Source of the DNA: Inia geoffrensis
Taxonomy: Eukaryota > Chordata > Mammalia > Artiodactyla > Iniidae
Reading direction: 5' to 3'
Assembly (NCBI GenBank): GCA_036417435.1
Contig: CM070910.1
Location: 72,772,784 to 72,836,783 of the forward strand
DNA length: 64,000 bases
The position numbers were made by a program, and so were the translations under genes. Positions 40,065 to 48,506 of the stretch are shown in pieces. Position 1 is the stretch's first letter, and each line of letters opens with the position of its first letter. Under the pieces are notes generated by a model, which searched no databases, was not told the DNA's origin, and saw only the letters and a list, made by a program, of their open reading frames with translations.

Positions 40065-40090
40065 CCCTAACCCTAACCCTAACCCTAACC
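40065..40090 (-). repeat. Perfect CCCTAA run (4 repeats plus CC)
   Basis: Four exact hexamers followed by CCAAAACC. The monomer containing it is shortened upstream (CGTACCCTAACCCCTCTCC near 40,043), so the phase shifts here. Confidence 0.93.
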
Positions 40091-40975
40091 AAAACCGTAA
40101 CCCTATCACCCTAAGCCTTACCCTCACCCGGACCCTAATCTTAACCAGTACACCAATACTAAACCGTGCCCTCACACGTACACGAACCCTTAACTGTTGT
40201 CGTACCCTAAACTGTGCCCTAATCCCTCCCCATTCCCTAACCCTAACCCTAAGCCGAATCCTAACCCTGTCCCACACCCGAAGCCTTACCCTCACCCGGG
40301 TCCTAATCTTAACCACTACACAAACACTAACCAGTGACTTCACACATATGCTAACCCTAAACCGCTGCCGTACAGTAACCTGTACCCTAATCCCTCCACA
40401 TTCCCTAACCCTGACCCTAAACCGAACCACTAACCTGACCCTCAGCTGATGCCTTACACTCACCCGTGCCCTAATCTTAACCAGTACACCAATACTAAAC
40501 CGTGCCCTCACACGTACGATAACCCTAAACCAGAGCCATACCCTAAACTGTACCCTAATCCCTCCCCATTCCCTAGCCCTAACTCTAACCCGAACCCTAA
40601 TTCTGTCCCTCACACGAAGCCTTACCCTCACCCGTGCACTAATCTTAACCTGTACACCAACACTAACCCGTTCTCTCATACGTACGTTAATCCTAAACCA
40701 TTGCCGTACCCTAATCTGTATCCTAATTCCTCCTCATTCCTTAACACTAACCCTAACCCAAACCCTAACCCTGACCCTCACCCAAAGCCTTACCCTCACC
40801 CGTGCCATAATCTTAACTAATATATCAACACTAATCCATGCCATCCAACGTACGCTAACCGTAAACTGTTGCCGTACCCTAACCTGTACCCTAATCCCTC
40901 CCCATTCCCTAACCCTAACCCTAACACAAACCCTAACCTTAACCCTCTTACGAGGTCTTATCCTCACCCGTGCCG

Positions 40976-41846
40976 TAATCTTAACCAGTACACAAACACT
41001 AACCCATGCCCTCACACGTATGCTAACCCTAAACTGTTGCCGTACAGTAAGCTGTACCCTAAGCCCTCCACATTCCCTAACCCTAACCCTAACCCGAACA
41101 CTAACCCTGAGCCTCACACGAAGCCTTACACTCACCTGTGACCTAATCTTAACCAGTACATGAACACTAGCCTGTGCCCTCAAACCTACGCTCAACCAAA
41201 TCCGTTGCTCTACCCTAACCTGTACCCTGATCCCACCCTATTCCCTAACCGTAACCCTATCCCAAACCCTAACCCTGACCCTCACCCGAAGCCTTACCCT
41301 CACCCGTGCCCTAATCTTAACCAGTACATCAACGCTAACCCATGCCCTCACAGGTACGCTAACCCTAAATCTCTGCCGTAAATTAACCTGTACCTTAATC
41401 CCTGCCCATTCCCTAACACTAACCCTAACCCGAAACCTAACCCTGACCCTCACCTGTGCCCTAATCTTAACCAGTACATCAACACTAACCTGTGCCCTTA
41501 CACGTACGCTAACCCTAAGCCGTTGCCGTACACTAAACTGTATCCTAATTCCTCCCCATTCTCTAACCCTAACACGAACCCGAACCCTAAACCTGACCTT
41601 CACCCAAAGCTTTACCCACACCCGTGCCCTAATCTTAACCAGTTCACCAACACTAAGCAGTGCCCTCACACGTACGCTAACCCTAAACTGTTGCTCTACC
41701 CTAACCTGTACCCTAATCCCTTCCCATTCCCTAACCATAAACCTAACCCGAACCCTAACCCTGACCGTCACCTGATGCCTTACCCTAACCCGTGCCCTAA
41801 TCTTAACCAGTACACCAATACTAAACTGTGCCCTCACACGTACACA
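40976..41846 (-). repeat. Second copy of the 3,986-bp-offset duplication
   Basis: Carries the same three-hexamer deletion as the copy at 36,990-37,860. Its part at about 40,992-41,392 also matches 38,500-38,900 with an offset of 2,492 bp, so at least three relatives of this block exist. Confidence 0.82.
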
Positions 41847-42170
41847 AACCCTTAACCGTTGTCGTACCCTGAACTGTACTCTAATCTCTCCCCATTCCCT
41901 AACCCTAACCCTAACCCAAACCCTAACCCTGACCCTCACCTGAAACCTTACACTCACCTGTGTCCTAATCTTAACCAGTACATGAACACTAACCTGTGCC
42001 CTCAAACCTACGCTAACCCAAATCCGTTTCCATACCCTAACCTGTACCCTGATCCCACCCCATTCCCTAACCTTAACCCTAACCACAACCCTATCCCTGA
42101 CGCCCACCCGAAGCCTTACCCTCACTTGTGCCCGAATCTTAACCAGTACAACACTAAACCATGCCTTCAC
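41238..42170 (-). other. Longest Val-Arg-rich minus-strand frame (310 codons); repeat by-product
   Basis: The G-rich strand read as AGG-GTT gives Arg-Val. This frame is the longest uninterrupted ATG-started example, with a 56-codon period set by the 168-bp monomer. Similar frames lie at 2,019-2,855 and 28,993-29,808. Val-Arg is one of the two dipeptide products reported for translated telomeric RNA, but nothing here shows transcription or selection for an open frame. Confidence 0.8.
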
Positions 42171-43770
42171 ATGTACACTAAAACTAAACCGTTGCCGTAC
42201 CCTACCTTTTCCCTAAACCTTCACCATTCCCTAAAACTAACCCTAACCCTGACTCTCACTAGAAGCCTTATCCTTACCCGTGCCCTAATCTTAACCAGTA
42301 CACCAACACTAACCCATGCCCTCACACGTACGCTAACGCTAAGAAGTTCAAGTACCCTAACCTGTACCGTAAAACCCTCCCAGTTCCCTAACCCTAACCC
42401 TAAACCAAACCCTGAACCTGACCCTCACTCAAAGCCTTATCCTTACCCGTGCCCTAATCTTAAACAACACACGAAAACTAACACGTGGTCTCACACGTAC
42501 GCTAACCCTAAACCATTTCCGTACACTAATCTGTACCCTCATCCTTTCCCATTATCTAACCTTAACCTGAACTCTAACAATGACCCTCATCTGAAGCCTT
42601 ACTATCACCCGTGCCTTAAAATTATCCAGTACACCAACACTAACCCGTGGCCTCACAGGTATGCTAACCCTAAACCACTGCAGTAACCTAACCTGTACTC
42701 TAATCCCCCGCCATTACCTAAACCTAACCCTAACCTGTAACCTAACTATGACCCTCACGCGAAGCCTTGCCCTCACCTGTTCTATAATCTTAACCAGTAC
42801 AACAACACTAACCCATGCCTTCATATGTACGCTAACCCTTAACCGTTCTCGTAACCTAGCCTGTACACTAAATTCTTCCCGTTCCCTAACCCTAACCCCA
42901 ACCCTAACACTGAACCTCACCCGAAGCCTTACCCTCACACGTGCCCTAATCCTAACCCGTACACACTGACCCATGCCCTCAAACATACGCTAACCCTAAA
43001 CCGTTGCCGTACCATAAACTGTACTCTAATCCCTCCCTATTACCTAAGCTTAACCTGAACCCGAACCCTTAACCTGACACTCACCCGAAGCTTTACCCTC
43101 ACCCGTGCCCAAATCTTAACCCGTAAACCAACACTAACCAGTGCCCTCACTCGTACTCTAACCCTAAACTGTTGCTGTCCCTTAACCTGTACCCTAGTCC
43201 CTCCCCATTCCCTAATCCTAACCCTAACCTGAACCCTAAACATGACCCTCACCTGAAGCCATAACCTCACCCGTGCCCTAATCTTAATGTGTACACCAAC
43301 ATTAACCCATACCCTCACACCTACCCTAACCCTAAGCCGTTTCCGTACCCTCACCTGTACCCTTAACCCTTCCCGTTCCCTAACAATAACCCTAACACGA
43401 ACCCTAACGCTGACCCTGAACCAAAGCCTTACCCTCACCCTTGCCCTAATCTTAACAGTACACCAACACTAACCCATGCCCTCACACGTACGCTAACCCT
43501 AAACCGTTGCCGTACTCTCACCTGTACCCTAAACACTCCCCATTCCCTAACCCTAACCCTAAACCAAAACCTAACCCTGACCTTCACCTGAAGCCTTACG
43601 CTCACCAGTGCCCTAAATACTTCCCGTGCGCTAAACCTAACCCTAACTCAAACCCTAACACTGACACTCTCCCGAAGCCTTACCCTCGAACCATTGCCCT
43701 AATCCTAAAATATACACCAAAAATAACCCATGCCCTCTCACGTACTCTAACCCAAATCTATTGCTGTACG

Positions 43771-43790
43771 TTAACCAGTATTACAAAACA
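43771..43790. other. Junction of the telomere-like array and the 1.755-kb satellite
   Basis: Telomere-like hexamers end with TTAACCAGTA at 43,780, and the next base starts TTACAAAACACAACAG, the internal sequence found in every satellite unit. In other units this string is preceded by CTGCA. Only one or two bases of shared sequence exist at the join and there is no unique spacer, so it looks like a direct break-and-join inside the L1-derived part of a unit. Confidence 0.92.
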
Positions 43791-44125
43791 CAACAGTCTC
43801 ACATTTACAAAAGAAAATTATGCTTGCTTAAGGGGAAAGGAGAGTGGGGAGGCTGCATAAAATCAGAGGTTGACATTAGTACAGGTACCATTCCATAAGC
43901 TAAGCATATATTAGACAAGACCTATTCCTTGCTCAACGAATTGGATTCAACACCCTTTATTCAAGGCCTAGGAATATACCTGAGTACGAAGAAACTTAAA
44001 ACCCATATATTTACAGGTCTCCATAAGAAAATCATGTGTGTGTACAACGGCATAAACACAGCAGTGAAAATAAGTTAAAGCCCATTATAAAGATAAATTT
44101 TCAAAACAAAACACAAAGACTGTGA
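43781..44125 (+). mobile_element. L1 3' UTR remnant, cut at the telomere-array junction
   Basis: Resembles the artiodactyl/cetacean L1 3' UTR: a TTTACAAA..GAAA..TTATGCTTGC..AAGGGGAAAGG block, then GACAAGACCTATTCCTTGCTCAACG and an A-rich end (AAATTTTCAAAACAAAACAC). The ORF2 portion that precedes it in other units is missing because the junction falls here. Confidence 0.75.
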
Positions 44126-44909
44126 AATAGAGAGAAATTCTTAAATTATTCATTCTGAGCTTACATTAAAGTTGGATTTACCACCTCTACATCCAAATCT
44201 GAGGGAGATATAAGGCTGGACACTTGGGGCTGATAGGGTTGGTGAGGTTTGGTGAGCGAATGCAGACCCCTTCATGGAATAGTGAATGGTACCCATTCCA
44301 TGGGTCCCAAATCTTGAAGTTTAAGGTACTAATCCTTCAGCTAAAATATGCATGAAAAACCCAGAATATGGTCCAACAAGTGACCAGGCAAAATTTCTAA
44401 AACTCATCTCAATTTTCACCCCCTGGTACTTGGGTTCGCCATTCCAGATGCTTTATTAACACTCTCCCCACTTGGAGAGTCAGTGCCTTTAACCTCTTGT
44501 TTGGTACACTTAGCAATTTCTGTGGAAGATGAACAGGGATATGGAGAACCAATGAGCGACTAACTCTATGTGTTTGGACGGGCACATTGTACTCTGATTT
44601 CCCACCAGTAATAAGAATTCACCAAAGGCTCAGTGTGCCGTGCCAGAACCAAATTAGGGCCAGAAGCAATTCTTGTGTTTTACAGTCAACTAACAAGAAA
44701 GCAAGTTGAACAAAGGAGCTTAGGGGCACTGTAATTCACAATCCTGAAGAGTTACAAATGACCCCTATCATCTAAAAAATTATTGAAGGAAGGCTGTGAA
44801 GAGTACTTGAACACGAGGCAAAATTGCAGAAAACAGATATCAGGTGGTAGATAAGAATTGCTCTGAAAGCATAGGAAAAGAGGCAGAACTTCGACAATGA
44901 TGCACTTGA

Positions 44910-44973
44910 CCAAAAAGGGCGTATGCGTTTTTTCCTGAATATATTCAGGAAAAAACGCAAATGCCCTATTTGG
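44910..44973. repeat. Near-palindrome, unit 1, compact 64-bp form
   Basis: Two 32-bp arms meet at 44,941/44,942 in the centre TTCCTGAATATATTCAGGAA, with only a few arm mismatches (AAATGCCCTAT on the right). It lacks the 12-bp insertion of all other units and probably shows the ancestral form. Able to form a cruciform or, as RNA, a long hairpin. Confidence 0.9.
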
Positions 44974-44989
44974 CCAACCAACAAGCCTG

Positions 44990-45865
44990 AAACGGAAATC
45001 CGCACTACAACGAAGTCTCACTTCCCACAGCTCAAAAGGGCCGTCCGAAAAAACTGTAAAATCCAGAGAGGCAGGACAGGCCATGGACAACCAGCCGCCT
45101 TGTTATGCTAATGAGTGCGATGTAAATTGCCAACAGCCACTCTGGAGAAGTGTATGGTGTTTCCTGGGACAAATAAAAAAACAAGCTACAGAGCCTACAG
45201 CACTTCCATTTATGGTGCTATAGATTCGGAAATTTTAAATGAAAAAAACAAAGCCACACTAAAGTTGGGGGCTGCTCTGTTTACGAGAACCTTGACTAGG
45301 GTACAACTTCAATAGCCCAGAAAGAGAGAAATGGATATAGAAGTTGTGGTACTTACCTACAATGGAATATCACTCAACAATTAAATCAATGGCATCGGGA
45401 CAGTAGCAGCATAAATGAGTGGATTTAGGTATGATGGTTCTAAGTGAAATAAGTCACACAGAAAAAGAAACATAATAAGATATCACTAATACCAGGAATG
45501 TAAACACGGCTACGCATGAACTGCATTACAAAACACAACAGAGTCTCACATTTACAAAATAAACTTATGCTTTCTTAAGGGGAAAGGAGAGTGGGGAGGC
45601 TGCATAAAACCAGAGGTTGACATTAGTACAGATACCGTTCCATAAGCTAAGTATATATTAGACAAGACATACTCCTTGCTCAACGAAATGGACTTAACAC
45701 CCCTTAATCAATGCCTAGGAATATACCTGAGTACAAAGAAACTTAAAACCCATTTATTTATAGGTCTCCGTAAGAGAATCATGTGTGTGTACAACAGCAT
45801 AAACACAGCAGTGAATATAAGGTAAATCCCATTATAAAAATAAATTTTAAAAACAAAACACAAAG
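44990..45865 (+). mobile_element. L1 3' end fragment (ORF2 C-terminus plus 3' UTR), units 1-2
   Basis: Corresponds in order to known L1 landmarks: ACTACAA..GAAGTCTCACTTCCCA (the L1 CACAATGAGATATCAC region), GATGTAAATTG, TACAATGGAATATCACTC (decoded TMEYHS, L1 TMEYYS), TTCTAAGTGAAATAAGTCACAC (LSEISH), then the 3' UTR with AAGGGGAAAGGAGAGTGGGGAGG and a terminal A-rich stretch. The frame has internal stops, so it is inactive. Confidence 0.82.
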
Positions 45866-45869
45866 ACTG

Positions 45870-46650
45870 TGAAATAGAGAGAAATTGTTAAATAATTCAT
45901 TCAGAGCTTGCATCAAACATGGATTTACCACCTCTACATCCACAGGTGGGGGAGATATAAGGCTGGACACTTGGGGCTGATAAGATTGGTGAGGTTTGGT
46001 GAGCGAATGCAGACCCTTTCATGTAATAGTGCATGGAACTCATTCCATGGTCCCAAATCTCCAGATTTAAGTGATTTACCCTTAAGCTAAAATATGCATG
46101 GAGAACCCAGAATACGGTCCACAAAGTGACCAAGCAAAATTTCTAAAACTCATCTCAATTTTCACCCCCTGGTACTCGGGTTCGCCATTCCAGATGCTTT
46201 ATTAACACACTCCCCACTTGGAGAGTCAGTGCCTTTAACCTCTTGTTTGGGAAACTTTGCAATTTCTGTGGAAGATGAACAGGAATATGGAGAACCAATG
46301 AGAAACTAACTCTATGTCTTTGGACGGGCACATTGTACTCTGATTTCCCACGTGGAAGAAGTATTCAGCAAAGGCTCAGCGTGCCGTGCGGGAACCAGAT
46401 TAGGGCCTGAAGCAATTCTTTGCCTTTGCGGTCAGCACACAAGAAGGCGAGTTGAACAAAGGAGCTTAGGGGCACTGTAATTCACAATCCTGCAGTTACA
46501 AATGACCACTATCATCCCAAAATTTATTGAAGGTAGGCTGTGAAGAGGACTTGAACATCAGGCAGAATTGCAGAAAACAGATAACAGGTGGTAGATTAGA
46601 ATTGCTCTGAACGCATAGGAAAAGAGGCAGCACTTCGACAGCGATGCTCT
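45870..46650 (+). repeat. Unassigned body of the satellite unit (example from unit 2)
   Basis: Between the L1 A-rich tail and the palindrome lie about 780 bp that I cannot assign to a known element. Landmarks in order are CCACCTCTACATCCACAGG, GATATAAGGCTGGACACTTGG, CCCCTGGTACTCGGGTTCGCC, CTCCCCACTTGGAGAGTC (itself a short inverted repeat) and GAAGGCGAGTTGAACAAAGG. The last 50 bp (GTGATGCACTTGGACAAAAAGGG in other units) loosely resemble an upstream part of L1 ORF2, so more of the unit may be decayed L1. The same body occurs in every complete unit. Confidence 0.7.
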
Positions 46651-46654
46651 TGGA

Positions 46655-46728
46655 CAAAAAGGGCGTATGCGTTTTTATATGCGTTTTTTCCTGAATATAT
46701 TCAGGAAAAAACGCATACGCCCTTTTTG
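46655..46728. repeat. Near-palindrome, unit 2, with 12-bp insertion
   Basis: Outer arms CAAAAAGGGCGTATGCG and CGCATACGCCCTTTTTG pair perfectly, and inner arms GCGTTTTTTCCTGAATA pair perfectly around 46,697/46,698. Between them the left arm has an extra TTTTTATATGCG, a partial duplication of the arm. Confidence 0.9.
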
Positions 46729-46749
46729 GCCATCCAAGGAAGCTTGCAG

Positions 46750-47620
46750 TGCAAATCCGCACTACAATGAAGTCTCACTTCCCACCACTAAAAGGGCCGT
46801 CGAAAAATAGTGTAAAATCCAGAGAGGCAGAACAGGACATGGAGAACAAGCAGCCTTGTTATACTGATGTGCGGGATGTAAATTGCTAACAGCCACTCAG
46901 CATAAGTGTATGGTGTTTCCTGGAACAAATTAAAAAACAAGCTACAGAGCCCAGGGCACTTCCACTTATGGTGCTATAGATTCGGATAATTTAAATGAAA
47001 AAGACAAGGCCACACCAAAGTTGGGGGCTGCTCTGTTTACGAGAACCTTGTGTATGGTACAACTTTCATAGCCCAGAAAGAGAAAAATGGATATAGAAGT
47101 TGTGGTACTTACCTACAATGGAATATCACTCAACAATAAAATCAATGGCATCGGGACAGTAGCAGCATAAATGAGTGGATTTAGTTATGATGGTTCTAAG
47201 TGAAATAAGTCACACAAAAAAGGAAACATCATAAGATATCACTAATACCGGGAATGTAAACACGGCTACGCATGAACTGCATTACAAAACACAACAGAGT
47301 CTCACATTTACAAAATAAACTTATGCTTGCTTAAGGGGAAAGGTGAGCTGGGAGGCTGCATAAAACCAGAGGTTGACATTAGTACAGATACCGCTCCATA
47401 ATCCAAATATATATTAGACAAGACCTAATCTTCGCTCAACGAAATGTACTCAACACACCTTAAACAATGCCTAGGAATATACCTCAGTACAAAGAAACTT
47501 AAAACCCATATATTTATAGGTCTCCGTAAGAGAATCATGTGTGTGTAAAACAGCATAAACACAGCAGTGAATATAAGGTAAATCCCATTATAAAAATAAA
47601 TTTAAAAAACAAAACACAAA
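46750..47620 (+). mobile_element. L1 3' end fragment, units 2-3
   Basis: Same landmarks in order: ACTACAATGAAGTCTCAC, GATGTAAATTGC, TACAATGGAATATCACTC near 47,115, GTTCTAAGTGAAATAAGTCAC, AAGGGGAAAGGTGAGCTGGG and the A-rich tail ending near 47,620. In the ORF2 frame the residues TMEYHST and MVLSEISHTKKE can be read between stops. Confidence 0.83.
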
Positions 47621-47984
47621 GAATGTGAAATAGAGAGAAATTGTTAAATAATTCATTCAGAGCTTGCATCAAACTTGGATTTACCACCTCTACATCCACA
47701 GGTGGGGGAGATATAAGGCTGGACACTTGGGTCTAATAAGATTGGTGAGGTTTGGTGAGTGAATGCAGACCCTTTCATGTAATAGTGTATGGTACTCATT
47801 CCATGGTCCCAAATCTCCAGATTTAAGTGATTTATCCTTAAGCTAAAATATGTATGGAGAACCCAGAATACGGTCCATAAAGTGACCAAGCAAAATTTCT
47901 AAAACTCATCTCAATTTTCACCCCCTGGTACTCGGGTTCGCCATTCTAGATGCTTTAATAACACACTCCCCACTTGGAGAGTCA

Positions 47985-48236
47985 GTGCCTTTAACCTCTT
48001 GTTTGGGAAACTTTGCAATTTCTGCGGAAGATGAACAGGAATATGGAGAACCAATGAGCAAACAACTCTATGTCTTTGGACAGGGACATTGTACTCTGAT
48101 TTCCGACGTGGAAGAAGTATTCAGCAAAGGCTCAGCGTGCCGTGCGGGAACCAGATTAGGGCCTGAAGCAATTCTTTGCTTTTGCGGTCAGCACACAAGA
48201 AGGCGAGTTGAACAAAGGAGCTTAGGGGCACTGTAA
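47985..48236 (+). other. 83-codon open frame in unit 3 body; probably not coding
   Basis: Starts MPLTSCLGNF and ends RRRVEQRSLGAL. I recognise no domain. It recurs at 51,495, 55,006, 58,515 and 62,024 in second-type units only; first-type units have an in-frame TAA at the same place. Between units 3 and 7 the changes are mostly amino-acid-altering (Lys to Asn, Gln to Arg, Asp to His, Val to Gly, Arg to Cys), which argues against selection on a protein. Confidence 0.6.
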
Positions 48237-48410
48237 TTCACAATCCTGCAGTTACAAATGACCACTATCATCCCAAAATTTATTGAAGGTAGGCTGTGAA
48301 GACGACTTGAACATGAGGCAGAATTGCAGAAAACAGATAACAGGTGGTAGATTAGAATTGCTCTGAAAGCATAGGAAAAGAGGCAGCACTTCGACAGTGA
48401 TGCACTTGGA

Positions 48411-48484
48411 CAAAAAGGGCGTATGCGTTTTTATATGCGTTTTTTCCTGAATATATTCAGGAGAAAACGCATACGCACTTTTTG
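48411..48484. repeat. Near-palindrome, unit 3
   Basis: As in unit 2 but the right arm reads AGGAGAAAACGCATACGCAC, giving two mismatches. Confidence 0.88.
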
Positions 48485-48506
48485 GCCATCCAAGGAAGCC
48501 TGCAGT

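Larger units (their letters stand above)
1..43780 (-). repeat. Telomere-like satellite, 168-bp monomer (28 degenerate TTAGGG hexamers)
   Basis: The whole segment is built of CCCTAA-like hexamers on the plus strand, so the G-rich TTAGGG-like strand is minus. Landmark GTAC in the motif GTACCCTAAACTGTACC recurs at 56, 224, 392, 560 and 728, and again at 3,722, 3,890, 4,058 and 4,226, a constant step of 168 bp. Writing one monomer as hexamers gives exactly 28, each alignable to CTAACC (examples: CTAACC, CTGACC, CTCACC, CGAAGC, CTTACC, CGTGCC). The step still holds in the right half (36,558 to 36,726). About 260 monomers fit. It is neither a functional telomere tract (no perfect run above about 27 bp) nor a gene. 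Origin by amplification of a mutated telomere block is inference. Confidence 0.95.
26251..43780 (-). repeat. Right domain of the telomere-like array, next to the L1 satellite
   Basis: The 168-bp step and the hexamer register persist, but the common monomer now carries CTAAACCGTTGCCGTACC and TTAACCAGTACACCAACAC instead of the left-domain variants. Duplications are present (offsets of 60, 701, 840/846, 2,492 and 3,986 bp), and small indels of whole hexamers are more frequent. The last hexamers before the junction (43,700 to 43,780) are already degenerate. The domain ends abruptly where the 1.755-kb satellite begins. Confidence 0.72.
43781..45525 (+). repeat. Satellite unit 1 (edge unit, most diverged)
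   Basis: 1,745 bp. Reads CAACAGTCTCAC where most units have CAACAGAGTCTCAC. Its palindrome lacks the 12-bp insertion seen in units 2 to 11, and its body has private changes such as CCCACCAGTAATAAG (near 44,600). It therefore looks like an older state of the family, stranded at the array edge and not homogenised with the interior. Confidence 0.9.
45526..47281 (+). repeat. Satellite unit 2 (first type)
   Basis: 1,756 bp. The first 390 bp resemble the 3' UTR of second-type units 7, 9 and 11. From 45,920 on it appears identical to unit 4 wherever compared. That switch marks an exchange point inside the unit. Confidence 0.9.

Noticed and set aside
1..43780. Hundreds of open frames of 60-365 codons on both strands
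   Set aside because: All decode to low-complexity Leu-Thr, Pro-Asn or Val-Arg repeats with a 56-residue period that follows the DNA monomer. They overlap on both strands and lack any domain.
1..43780. CRISPR-like array of short repeats
   Set aside because: No repeat-spacer alternation: the whole length is repeat in six-base register, and the associated L1 satellite is mammalian.
44752..45090. Minus-strand frame of 112 codons in unit 1 and its 88-codon relatives in other units
   Set aside because: They run through the palindrome and antisense L1 sequence, differ in length and frame between units and show no recognisable domain.
45684..45693. CENP-B box around CTCAACGAAATGG
   Set aside because: Only the CGAA half is present; the CCCG half expected ten bases away is missing.
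45945..45962. TATA-like promoter GATATAAGGCTGG in the satellite body
   Set aside because: A single AT-rich match with no supporting initiator or downstream gene; its conservation simply follows the satellite.
46167..46195. tRNA-like B box (GGTACTCGGGTTCGCCATTCC) suggesting a tRNA-derived SINE
   Set aside because: The spacing within the GGTTCG..CC motif does not fit and no A box or acceptor-stem pairing was found upstream.
46750..47620. Intact L1 able to move
   Set aside because: Only the ORF2 C-terminus and 3' UTR are present, with internal stops; no endonuclease or reverse-transcriptase domain and no target-site duplication seen.
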